Of a stretch of 48,230 bases of DNA, positions 35,530 through 43,301 are shown in pieces; the first letter of the stretch is position 1, and each line of letters starts with the position of its first letter. A program made the translations under genes and the position numbers. The notes under the pieces are model-generated. The model was not told the DNA's origin and ran no database searches. It saw nothing but the letters and a program-made list of their open reading frames with translations. The stretch is taken from contig WLGW01000004.1 of assembly GCA_009703055.1 (NCBI GenBank), positions 1-48,230 of the forward strand. The letters run 5' to 3'. This DNA comes from Actinomycetota bacterium (GTDB taxonomy: Bacteria; Actinomycetota; Acidimicrobiia; Acidimicrobiales; Ilumatobacteraceae).

Positions 35530-36920
35530 GCCAAGGACATCGCGTTGTAGTGATTGGCGGCGGTATCGCCGGCCTCACTACTGCTTTGTCCCTTATCGCC
35601 GATTCACCTTCACCCATTCACGTCACGTTGCTTGAAGCGAAAGATACGGTCGGTGGCATCATTCGAACATCTCCATTCGCCGGACTTCCCGCGGTGGACG
35701 AAGCAGCTGATGCATTTCTGGTTCGAGTACCGCATGCACAACAACTTGCCACCGAATTAGGACTCGGTGCTGCACTCACTGCTCCTACTGGCGCACATGC
35801 ATCGGTATGGCACAACGGCATGCACGATATTCCTAGCGACTTACTGTTGGGAGTTCCCGCAAAAGCGCGAGCGTTTGCACGATCGACTCTTTTCTCGCCA
35901 TACGGAAAAGTACGCGCGGCGATTGAACCACTGCTCCCCCGTACCATCGACAACGATTCGGTTGGTCATTATGTGCGCAAACGATTTGGTCGTGAAGTGC
36001 ACGAACGTCTCGTTGATCCACTCGTGGGCAGTATCTACGCTGCTGATACAGATTCTTTTTCTATGGCTGCGGTTCCCCAGCTTGCTGCTCTCACCAGCGA
36101 ACGCAGCATGTTGCGCGCGGCAGGCCGTGCACGCGCAGCTGCAACAAAAAACTCCCAACCCGGCGCTCCCATATTTGGTACACCGCTGCGCGGTATGGGT
36201 GCACTCATTGACACTCTCTCGTCACGAGTGACTTCACTCGGAGCCAGCATTGTGTTCAATGCGCGTGTACATAGTGTGACCAAATCAGGTCACCACTACA
36301 CCGTGCACACTGACAGCAAGGATTACGAATGCGATGCAGTTGTGGTTGCATCTCCCGCACGACACAGTGCACCATTCATTCGCGATCTTGACTCACATGC
36401 CGGAGAACTACTGGCCGATTGGACACATGCATCTGTTGTGCTCATCACTTTGGCGATTCCTGCATCACAGTGGCCAGCGCATCTCACGGGTAGTGGCTAT
36501 CTCGTACCAAAACCCGATCAACGATGGGTCACTGCTGCAAGTTTTGGCTCCAACAAATGGGCTCATTGGCGTCCCACAGATGGCTCCATGATTGTTCGCG
36601 TGTCCCTTGGTCGTGACGGACTCGATGTCATGCATTTCGATGACGACAAGCTTGTGAACTTGGCATTGGCCGACATGAAACTGCATCTCGGCGTTGATCT
36701 TCAGCCGTCGGAGATTCGTGTTTCACGATGGGCCGAGTCCTTCCCGCAATATCGACCTCATCATTCTTCAAAACTGGCCGAAGTGGAGCAATCACTCGCC
36801 GTACATTCTCCCGGCATCGTCTTCGCTGGAGCCAGCTACCGAGGAATTGGTATCCCCGCCTGCGTGCAGCAGGGTCGGGCAGCCAGCACGGCGATTCACG
36901 CTCACCTGTCAACGCTGTAA
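35526..36920 (+). CDS. hemY: Coproporphyrinogen III oxidase (HemY/CgoX type)
   Basis: Oxygen-dependent FAD enzyme that oxidises coproporphyrinogen III to coproporphyrin III in Gram-positive and actinobacterial haem synthesis. The 464 residues begin with the dinucleotide fold VVVIGGGIAGLTTALSL and LLEAKDTVGGIIRT, followed by EAADAFLVRVPHAQQLATEL, VDPLVGSIYAADTDSFSMAA and FGTPLRGMGALIDTLSSRV, and end with the FAD-contacting GIVFAGASYRGIGIPACVQQ. The start is the ATG at 35526, overlapping hemH (ATGA). The gene order hemE-hemH-hemY fits the coproporphyrin pathway; the final decarboxylase HemQ is not in the window. Confidence 0.93.
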   Translation: MSQGHRVVVIGGGIAGLTTALSLIADSPSPIHVTLLEAKDTVGGIIRTSPFAGLPAVDEAADAFLVRVPHAQQLATELGLGAALTAPTGAHASVWHNGMHDIPSDLLLGVPAKARAFARSTLFSPYGKVRAAIEPLLPRTIDNDSVGHYVRKRFGREVHERLVDPLVGSIYAADTDSFSMAAVPQLAALTSERSMLRAAGRARAAATKNSQPGAPIFGTPLRGMGALIDTLSSRVTSLGASIVFNARVHSVTKSGHHYTVHTDSKDYECDAVVVASPARHSAPFIRDLDSHAGELLADWTHASVVLITLAIPASQWPAHLTGSGYLVPKPDQRWVTAASFGSNKWAHWRPTDGSMIVRVSLGRDGLDVMHFDDDKLVNLALADMKLHLGVDLQPSEIRVSRWAESFPQYRPHHSSKLAEVEQSLAVHSPGIVFAGASYRGIGIPACVQQGRAASTAIHAHLSTL

Positions 36921-36930
36921 AGATGTAGCA

Positions 36931-37443
36931 ATGCGTTGCCGCGCCCTCCTACTTGCATTTGTTGCTGGTCTCATTCCTGCAGTGGCAACAAGCACCCCCA
37001 TGGCGCACGCTGCTCCCGCGCACACCGAACACCTTGTCACCTCATCTCGTCCTCAAAAACAGATGGGCTTGCTGCACATACCGAGGATTCGAGTCACGGC
37101 ACCAATCTTCAACGGGGTCACTAATGCACAATTTGATATTGGTGTCGGTCAATGGCCAGGCAGTCCGAAACCAGGTGCCAATGGCAACATCGTGATTGGT
37201 GGTCATCGCACCTCTGCCAAGCGCCCCTTTGCCGATATCGACAAGCTAAAGAGTGGTGATGAGATGTTTCTCTATCGCGACGGGAAAAAGTACCGCTATG
37301 TCGTCTCGAAAACGTTAATTGTCACGAGGACAGCTGTGTGGATTATCAACCCAACGTCGACTCCCACATTGACGCTCTTCTCATGCCATCCCAAAGGGAA
37401 AACCTCACATCGGTATGTCATTAGAGCAACTTTTGCTTCGTGA
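36931..37443 (+). CDS. Sortase-family transpeptidase, class E-like
   Basis: A 170-residue exported sortase expected to cut a sorting signal and join the protein to a cell-wall amine. A signal or anchor helix occupies residues 4-26, followed by a short linker. The sortase barrel begins with LHIPRIRVTAPIFNGV and IGVGQWPGSPKPGANGN. The catalytic His92 is in VIGGHRTS, Cys152 in LFSCHPKG, and the arginine is in SHRYVIR. Length and the HIPRI/GGHRTS style resemble class E/F actinobacterial sortases. No protein in this window carries an LPXTG or LAXTG tail, so its substrates lie elsewhere. The gene follows hemY by ten bases and overlaps lnt (GTGA). Confidence 0.88.
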   Translation: MRCRALLLAFVAGLIPAVATSTPMAHAAPAHTEHLVTSSRPQKQMGLLHIPRIRVTAPIFNGVTNAQFDIGVGQWPGSPKPGANGNIVIGGHRTSAKRPFADIDKLKSGDEMFLYRDGKKYRYVVSKTLIVTRTAVWIINPTSTPTLTLFSCHPKGKTSHRYVIRATFAS

Positions 37444-38879
37444 TTAAGAAAATCTTCTTACCGCTCGTCGCTGGCTTACTCGTCGCGGCATCGATGCCAC
37501 CGTGGGGTTGGTGGCCTCTGAGCATCATCGGAATCGCGTTGTACGCGTCTCTCGCGCGTCAACGTCGCACCACCTTGCCATTCACGACTGCGTTTTTGTT
37601 TGGCGTTGGTTGGTTTCTGCCAGCAATGGCTTGGATGTGGTTCTTGACCGCACCGGGTTATCTCATCGTTGTTGTTCTCTTCGCATCCCTTCACGGGGTT
37701 GCAGCACGTGTGGCCGCACTCATTCCAGACGAAAAGACCCACACCGCCGCGCTCATCATTTTTCACGCCTTAGCTGAAACAATTCGACTTTCATTGCCTT
37801 TTGGTGGAGTGCCCCTGGCAACTCTTGCCATCGCCCACGCCGATAGTCCGATTGCACATCTAGCACCGTGGCTCGGTGTGATTGGCATCACCACTGTTGT
37901 GCTGTGGCTCAGCATGTCGCATCATCGCGTCCGCGTTGCGTTGATACTTCTCGTTCTCATCGGAGTGGCATCACGATGGGACGGCACGACAAACACTGGT
38001 CGCACTGTTCATCTCACTGCCATTCAAGGAGGCGGTGAACAGGGAACACATGCCATCGACACCAACCCTCGTGATGTTTTCCTGCGTCATCTATCACTCA
38101 CAAAATCTCTGCAACCCGATGTGACTCGAACCGCCGTTGTATGGCCTGAGAATGTCATCAATGTCTCGGCCACTGGACTCTTTTTTGACAGCCGCGAGTA
38201 CGACGAGTTACTCGCAGAATCTCAACGACTCAATGTTCCCTTTGTTGTTGGCATCACCGAGGATGCAGGAGGCAAAGAATTTACGAACGCACAAGTTGTC
38301 ATCGACCCGGCTGACGGCATCACATCTCGATACGACAAAGTGCGTCGCGTTCCATTTGGCGAATACATGCCGATGCGATCACTTCTCACACGACTGGGAG
38401 CACCCACCCATCTCGTTCCGCGTGATGCTCGATCTGGTGACGCACGTGGATGGATCGACATCGCTAATGAGCGCGCGTCTGTCGCCATCTCGTGGGAGGT
38501 GTTCTTTGGCGGTCGTGTCAACGAAGGTGTCGAAGACGGCGCAGGCTTCATCATCAACCCCACAAATGGTTCGAGTTACACCTGGACCATCCTGCAAACC
38601 CAGCAAGTGGCCTCTTCACGATTGCGGGCACAAGAGCAAGGGCGGTGGTTGCTCCAGATTTCACCCACCGGCTTTAGTGGCTTTGTAGGCCCCGATGGCA
38701 CCGTGTACGAGCGCACAAAGGTCTCCGAAGCGGCGATCATCGACAGCACGATTCCCGTCCGTACGGGGCGAACGCTGTACTCATGGCTAGGGAATGATGT
38801 CTACATTTACCTGTTAATCGTGGCGGCATTTCTCATTGCCCGACGAGGCCGACGAGCCATTCCACGGGGTGCCAGTTAG
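37440..38879 (+). CDS. lnt: Apolipoprotein N-acyltransferase with Ser at the nucleophile position
   Basis: Membrane enzyme that adds the third acyl chain to the N terminus of lipoproteins. The 479 residues have about six N-terminal helices (PWGWWPLSIIGIALYASL, FLFGVGWFLPAMAWMWF and others), then a nitrilase-type domain (about 188-440) and a C-terminal helix (455-467). Expected catalytic residues: Glu237 in VVWPENVIN, Lys300 in RYDKVRRVPFGEYMP, and a Cys in the context IC[YF]E. Here that block reads AISWEVFFGG, with Ser351 where the cysteine should be. Everything else is well kept (NPTNGSSYTWTILQTQQVAS, SPTGFSGFVGPDG). Either serine serves as nucleophile in this lineage or the protein has lost or changed activity. 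The start is GTG, overlapping the sortase stop. Confidence 0.88.
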   Translation: MIKKIFLPLVAGLLVAASMPPWGWWPLSIIGIALYASLARQRRTTLPFTTAFLFGVGWFLPAMAWMWFLTAPGYLIVVVLFASLHGVAARVAALIPDEKTHTAALIIFHALAETIRLSLPFGGVPLATLAIAHADSPIAHLAPWLGVIGITTVVLWLSMSHHRVRVALILLVLIGVASRWDGTTNTGRTVHLTAIQGGGEQGTHAIDTNPRDVFLRHLSLTKSLQPDVTRTAVVWPENVINVSATGLFFDSREYDELLAESQRLNVPFVVGITEDAGGKEFTNAQVVIDPADGITSRYDKVRRVPFGEYMPMRSLLTRLGAPTHLVPRDARSGDARGWIDIANERASVAISWEVFFGGRVNEGVEDGAGFIINPTNGSSYTWTILQTQQVASSRLRAQEQGRWLLQISPTGFSGFVGPDGTVYERTKVSEAAIIDSTIPVRTGRTLYSWLGNDVYIYLLIVAAFLIARRGRRAIPRGAS

Positions 38880-38891
38880 CCTCAGACGCCT

Positions 38892-40178
38892 ATGTCAGGC
38901 GCGTACGACCCCAACGGCCCATTGCGCATTGCGTATCTCACATACCGCGGCAAGCCGCATGTCGGTGGCCAAGGCGTCTACACCCGCCATCTCACGAAGG
39001 CTCTTGTCGATCTTGGCCATTCAGTCGAAGTTTTCGGTGGCCAGCCCTATCCCATCTTGGATGAGCGCATTGAGATGCACAAACTGCCGAGCCTTGATCT
39101 GTTCAATGATCAGTACCCCGGCCGCATCCCCGGATATTGGGAGATCAAGACTCGCCCCGACTTTGTTGAAGCTATGCGACTCTTTCGTGGACAATTTGCT
39201 GAACCACTTACCTTTAGCAAGCGTGCGTACGGCGAACTGAAACAACGCGTCAACGACTTTGACCTCGTGCATGACAATCAGTGCCTTGGATGGGACATTC
39301 TCAAGATTGAAAAAATCATTCCGACCATCGTGACGTTGCATCACCCCATCACGCGCGACCGTGAATTGGAAATGACACACGCTGCAACACCAAAGCGTCG
39401 CCGTTCGTTGAAGCGTTGGTACTCCTTTGTTGAGATGCAAGGAAAAGTTGCCAGCAAGATGCCACGCATTGTTGTGGTGAGTGAAAACAGCATCAATGAC
39501 ATCAACAAAGACATGGGTGTTGAACGTGACCGTATGCGTCTCGTACCCGTTGGTGTTGACCCCGACTTGTTCACACCGATGCCACACGTTTCACGTAAGC
39601 CTGGCCAACTCATCACCACTGCATCTGCAGACGTGGCGCTTAAGGGACTTTCTTTCTTGCTTGAGGCAATGGCTGAACTGCGTAAAGAACGCGAAGTTCG
39701 TCTCACCATCATTGGCAAGCCTCGACCCGGCCACAGCATGGATCTCATTGAGTCACTCGGACTCATGCCCTACATCGACTTTGTTTCCGGCGTGAGTGAT
39801 GAACGCATCGTTGAGTTGTACGCAGAAGCGGAACTCGCAGTAGTTCCCAGCCTGTACGAAGGCTTCAGCCTTCCTGCCATCGAGGCCATGAGCACAGGCA
39901 TATGCCTAGTCGCCACTGATGGTGGCGCACTCCCTGAGGTAACCGGAACAGATGGAGACACTGTTCTGCAATGCCCAGCCGGAAACGCACCAGCATTAGC
40001 CGTAGCTATTCGCCGTGGTCTCGACAGCCCTGAACTACGTGCACGCGTCGGTGAAAACGGTCGTCAACGCGTGGTGTCGCGATGGAGTTGGAGACATTGC
40101 GCACAACTCACCGTTGAGCAGTATCGCGAGGTGCTCGAAATGCCGCACAACCAAGCCAAATTGCAGAAGCGGGGATAA
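38892..40178 (+). CDS. Glycosyltransferase family 4 protein
   Basis: A 428-residue GT-B glycosyltransferase that transfers a sugar from a nucleotide donor, probably to a surface glycan or glycolipid. N-terminal acceptor half: LRIAYLTYRGKPHVGGQGVY, TRHLTKALVDLGHSVEVFGG, VTLHHPITRDREL. C-terminal donor half: IVVVSENSINDINKDMGVER, VPVGVDPDLFTP, ALKGLSFLLEAMAEL, and the E-x7-E motif in VVPSLYEGFSLPAIEAMSTG. DGGALPEVTG completes the nucleotide site. It begins 12 bases after lnt and is followed after four bases by a methyltransferase gene, then an alpha/alpha toroid protein. The cluster looks like a small surface-polymer or lipid modification set, but the product is not known. Confidence 0.9.
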   Translation: MSGAYDPNGPLRIAYLTYRGKPHVGGQGVYTRHLTKALVDLGHSVEVFGGQPYPILDERIEMHKLPSLDLFNDQYPGRIPGYWEIKTRPDFVEAMRLFRGQFAEPLTFSKRAYGELKQRVNDFDLVHDNQCLGWDILKIEKIIPTIVTLHHPITRDRELEMTHAATPKRRRSLKRWYSFVEMQGKVASKMPRIVVVSENSINDINKDMGVERDRMRLVPVGVDPDLFTPMPHVSRKPGQLITTASADVALKGLSFLLEAMAELRKEREVRLTIIGKPRPGHSMDLIESLGLMPYIDFVSGVSDERIVELYAEAELAVVPSLYEGFSLPAIEAMSTGICLVATDGGALPEVTGTDGDTVLQCPAGNAPALAVAIRRGLDSPELRARVGENGRQRVVSRWSWRHCAQLTVEQYREVLEMPHNQAKLQKRG

Positions 40179-40182
40179 CACC

Positions 40183-40920
40183 ATGCTCACTATTCGATTC
40201 AACAAACTCGGTCTTCGTCCAGGAGACAAGTTTCTCGATGCCGGCGCAGGCTTTGGTCGTCATGCTTTTGAAGCAGCCCGCCAAGGCGCAACCGTGTATG
40301 CCCTTGACTGGGCGCAAGAAGAAGTCGTTGGCACCCGTGCAGTCTTTGGTGGCATGGTGCACGAACGCGAGATTCCCCGCGCCAATTTTGGTGGCGTTCT
40401 TCGCGGCGATGCGACTCGTCTCCCCTTTGCTGACAACACATTTGATTGTGTTGTCACCTCTGAAGTGTTGGAGCACATTCAGGACGATGTCACTGCAATC
40501 TCCGAACTACACCGAGTCTTGAAGCCAGGTGGATCTCTCGGTGTCACTGTCCCCACATGGTGGCCAGAGAAAATCAACTGGATGTTGTCTGATGAATATC
40601 ACGCTCCCAAAAGCGTTGGTGGACACGTGCGCATCTATTCCGCAACAGAACTCAAGGCCAAATTGCAATCAGCCGGATTAGAAGTGCGCGACTCGCACCA
40701 TGCACATGCTCTTCATTCACCGTATTGGTGGCTGAAGTGTGCAGTAGGACCTCGCAACGAAGATCATCCACTCGTGACCAAGTATCGCAAGCTGTTGGAG
40801 TGGGACATCATTGAGGGTCCAAAGTCAATGCGTATCGCAGAGCGAGTTCTGAGCCCAGTGCTTGGAAAAAGCTTCATCGTGTATTCAACGAAGCCAGTCA
40901 CAGCAGGTGCGCGCGTATGA
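40183..40920 (+). CDS. Class I SAM-dependent methyltransferase
   Basis: A 245-residue methyltransferase of the Methyltransf_11 type. Motif I is LDAGAGFGRHAFEAARQGAT, the acidic end of strand 2 is YALDW, motif II/III lies in LRGDATRLPFADNTFDCVVT, and the post-motif is SEVLEHIQDDVTAISELHRV with LKPGG. The C-terminal part, with YHAPKSVGGHVRIYSATELK and HSPYWWLKCAVGP, is like enzymes that act on lipids or sugars. The start is the ATG at 40183, four bases after the glycosyltransferase stop. An ATGA overlap links it to the next gene. The acceptor is unknown. Confidence 0.9.
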   Translation: MLTIRFNKLGLRPGDKFLDAGAGFGRHAFEAARQGATVYALDWAQEEVVGTRAVFGGMVHEREIPRANFGGVLRGDATRLPFADNTFDCVVTSEVLEHIQDDVTAISELHRVLKPGGSLGVTVPTWWPEKINWMLSDEYHAPKSVGGHVRIYSATELKAKLQSAGLEVRDSHHAHALHSPYWWLKCAVGPRNEDHPLVTKYRKLLEWDIIEGPKSMRIAERVLSPVLGKSFIVYSTKPVTAGARV

Positions 40921-41990
40921 CATCACGCATGCCCCACCTCCCAGGCATCCTGACCACAGCCGACCTTGCAAAAACGGCCGATTCCATTGAAGCTTTACAG
41001 CTTTCTAACGGAATGATTCCTTGGTACCCCAACGGACACTGTGATCCGTGGAACCATGTTGAGACAGCAATTGCTCTCGACACTATGGGACGCCATGACG
41101 CAGCTTTTGCTGCCTACACATGGCTCGCAAACAATCAAGATGCATCTGGCTGGTGGTTCAACTACTACATGCCGGATGGATCAATTGAAGATCGCAAACT
41201 TGATACCAATGTGACGGCATACATCGCCGTTGGTGTGTGGGCGCATTGGCTGTGCACCCGAGACACAAAAGCCATCACTGCACTGTGGCCCACAGTGCGC
41301 AATGCGCTCAATTGGGTGATGGACATGCAGCGCCACGACGGCACCATCACATGGGCACGTGAAGTGAACGAGAAGCCATGGGACTATTCATTGCTCACCG
41401 GCTGTTCATCCATTCGCCATGCACTGCATTGCGGTGCTGCACTGGGTGATCTCCTCAACGACCCACAGCCACAGTGGACATCAGCAGCTGATGCAATTGA
41501 CCGTGTCATCAACACCGACCTCAGTGCCTTTGAATCAAAAGATCGCTGGGCAATGGACTGGTACTACCCCGTTCTGACCGGCGCGATGACAGGTGTGCGC
41601 GCAAAGGCACGTCTTGCAGAGAGCTGGGACAAATTTGTTCTCGAAGACCGCGGCGTTCGTTGCGTCTTCGATGAGCAGTGGGTGACAGCGGCAGAGACCA
41701 GCGAATGCTCCATTGCACATTGTGCGGCTGGTGACAGAGAAACCGCATCGGAACTCTTGCTGTGGACAATGCCGCATCGTCGTGAAGATGGCGCGTACTG
41801 GACTGGCATTGTGTACCCGTCCGACCCGGACAAGACAATGGTGCACTTCCCCGCCGATGAGTACAGCGCATACACGGCTGCTGCCATCATCATGGCTGCC
41901 GATGCAATCAGTGGTGGCTCACCTGCATCGTCTCTGTTCACAAAGCCGATGGCGCGTAAAAACGCCCATCTCCAAGTGCCCGCGCTCTAG
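40917..41990 (+). CDS. Alpha/alpha toroid protein of the prenyltransferase/squalene-cyclase-like fold
   Basis: A 357-residue soluble protein of the alpha/alpha toroid superfamily. Repeated helical hairpins are marked by IPWYPNGHCDPWNHVETAIA with LDTMGRHDAA, AAYTWLANNQDASGWWFNYY, DTNVTAYIAVGVWAHW, LNWVMDMQRHDGTITWARE, and CSSIRHALHCGAALGDLLND. Such proteins include prenyltransferase beta subunits, terpene cyclases and glycoside hydrolases. The conserved W and H/D residues suggest a carbohydrate-active or lipid-cyclising pocket, but the reaction cannot be assigned. Coupled to the methyltransferase by ATGA. Its stop TAG is followed with no gap by the stop of the convergent methyltransferase. Confidence 0.75.
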   Translation: MTSRMPHLPGILTTADLAKTADSIEALQLSNGMIPWYPNGHCDPWNHVETAIALDTMGRHDAAFAAYTWLANNQDASGWWFNYYMPDGSIEDRKLDTNVTAYIAVGVWAHWLCTRDTKAITALWPTVRNALNWVMDMQRHDGTITWAREVNEKPWDYSLLTGCSSIRHALHCGAALGDLLNDPQPQWTSAADAIDRVINTDLSAFESKDRWAMDWYYPVLTGAMTGVRAKARLAESWDKFVLEDRGVRCVFDEQWVTAAETSECSIAHCAAGDRETASELLLWTMPHRREDGAYWTGIVYPSDPDKTMVHFPADEYSAYTAAAIIMAADAISGGSPASSLFTKPMARKNAHLQVPAL

Positions 41991-42626
41991 TTACACGCGG
42001 CGCAAGACACGCAAAGAGCCTTCGACACCAATCTCTGTGAACAATCCACTGGCGAGAGCCGGAAGATAAATGTTCTCGTACGGTGGCCGGCCGCCGTCGG
42101 CTGGGTCCGGGAACACGTCATGGATTGCAAGGGTTCCACCTCGAGCAACTCGAGGTGTCCACAACTCATAATCAAGAGTAGCTGGCTCGACACCATGGCC
42201 ACCATCAATAAACAAGAAGGACAATTCGGTTGTCCAACTGCGAGCCACTGTTGGCGAATCTCCAACCACGGCAATCACAACATCGGTCAGTCCCGCGTCA
42301 AGAATCGTGGCACGGAATCGCGGCAATGTGTCCATCCGTCCGGTGCGCTCATCCACAAGGTCAGGTTCATGCCATTCCCATCCGGGCTGATTCTCTTCGC
42401 TGCCCATGTGATGATCAACAGCAAACACTGATCGACCCGTGTCACGCGCAGCGCCACCTAACCACACAGTGGAACGACCGCAATAGGACCCCACTTCGAG
42501 AAATGGCCCAGCGGCATTCGCAGCAGCGTCAACAGCAGATGCATACAGCGCATCGCCTTCGTTCTCGGGCATAAAGCCTCGCGCAGCAAGTGCATGTGCG
42601 CGCAGAGCTGTATTCAGGCTCACCAT
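41991..42626 (-). CDS. Class I SAM-dependent methyltransferase (Methyltransf_24 type)
   Basis: A 211-residue methyltransferase. Motif I is FLEVGSYCGRSTVWLGGAAR, the adenosine-binding acidic residue is in VFAVDHHMGSEENQPGWEWH, and LSFLFIDGGHGVEPATLDYE and LWTPRVARGGTLAIHDVFPD are typical of the Methyltransf_24 group that modifies sugars and antibiotics. The ATG at 42626 overlaps the end of the nitroreductase gene by seven bases, so it is probably translated after that gene; a GTG one codon inside is also possible. It converges on the toroid protein gene, stop to stop. It probably belongs functionally to the glycosyltransferase-methyltransferase-toroid set on the opposite strand. Confidence 0.87.
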   Translation of the reverse strand: MVSLNTALRAHALAARGFMPENEGDALYASAVDAAANAAGPFLEVGSYCGRSTVWLGGAARDTGRSVFAVDHHMGSEENQPGWEWHEPDLVDERTGRMDTLPRFRATILDAGLTDVVIAVVGDSPTVARSWTTELSFLFIDGGHGVEPATLDYELWTPRVARGGTLAIHDVFPDPADGGRPPYENIYLPALASGLFTEIGVEGSLRVLRRV

Positions 42627-43279
42627 GTATCCCAGTGAATAATGCTGTCGGCAGCGGGGCGCGCAGCTGGTTTGAAATCAGTGCCGACTGTGTATGCCAA
42701 CGGAGACAAACATGCCTGCTGCACTGTTTCGAATGGAATTCCCACGATGTCAGCCACCTGCTGTTCCATCATGAGGTGCACTGTTGTCCACGCCGTACCC
42801 AGTCCACGTGCTCGTGCAGCCAACATGAAGCTCCACATGGCGGGCAAAACATTGCCCATCATCGACGCGGCCATCATCGCTGGCGCACCTTCAACACGTG
42901 ACCCCACGTTGCATGCAAGAACAAGCGCAGGCGCATCTCCCATTCGCTCACCAAGGAAATCTGCCGACGATGCGGAGCGTGACTGTTGGGCGTTCTCCGC
43001 AGCATCGCCCTTATCAATGGAGCCGATGTAGATGCCGTCAAGTGAGCGATAAATTTCGTAGCACTGGCGGTACACCTCGCCAATGGCTTTGCGCTTTACC
43101 TCGTCACGAACAACGACAAATTGCATTGTCATATTGTTCGAGCCTGACGGTGATTGCATCGCCACTTCAACACACTCGCGAATCACAGAATCTTCCACGG
43201 GGCGGGAAAAATCAAGACGCTTTCGTACTGCGCGTGTTGTTGTGAGCAATTGGTCTGCATCCAACGGTAAAAGAGCCAT
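42620..43279 (-). CDS. Nitroreductase family FMN protein
   Basis: A 219-residue flavoprotein of the nitroreductase fold, which reduces nitro compounds, quinones or unknown substrates with NAD(P)H. TTRAVRKRLDFSRPVEDSVI is the N-terminal FMN-phosphate region, AMQSPSGSNNMTMQFVVVRD the second FMN contact, AMMAASMMGNVLPAMWSFML with AARARGLGTAWTT the conserved helix, and IPFETVQQACLSPLAYTVGT the C-terminal FMN region. The actinobacterial homologues are mostly uncharacterised. Start at 43279. TAGGGT lies six bases before the ATG, and its complement overlaps the -10 box of the divergent tesB gene. Confidence 0.88.
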   Translation of the reverse strand: MALLPLDADQLLTTTRAVRKRLDFSRPVEDSVIRECVEVAMQSPSGSNNMTMQFVVVRDEVKRKAIGEVYRQCYEIYRSLDGIYIGSIDKGDAAENAQQSRSASSADFLGERMGDAPALVLACNVGSRVEGAPAMMAASMMGNVLPAMWSFMLAARARGLGTAWTTVHLMMEQQVADIVGIPFETVQQACLSPLAYTVGTDFKPAARPAADSIIHWDTW

Positions 43280-43301
43280 AAAACGACCCTACTATGGGGT
43301 G
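43280..43301. promoter_or_regulatory. Divergent leaderless promoters with overlapping -10 boxes
   Basis: Only 22 bases separate the two ATGs. Plus-strand TACTAT (43290-43295) is six bases before tesB, and minus-strand TAGGGT (43291-43286) is six bases before the nitroreductase gene. The two hexamers share bases 43290-43291, so RNA polymerase cannot open both at once. Confidence 0.6.
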
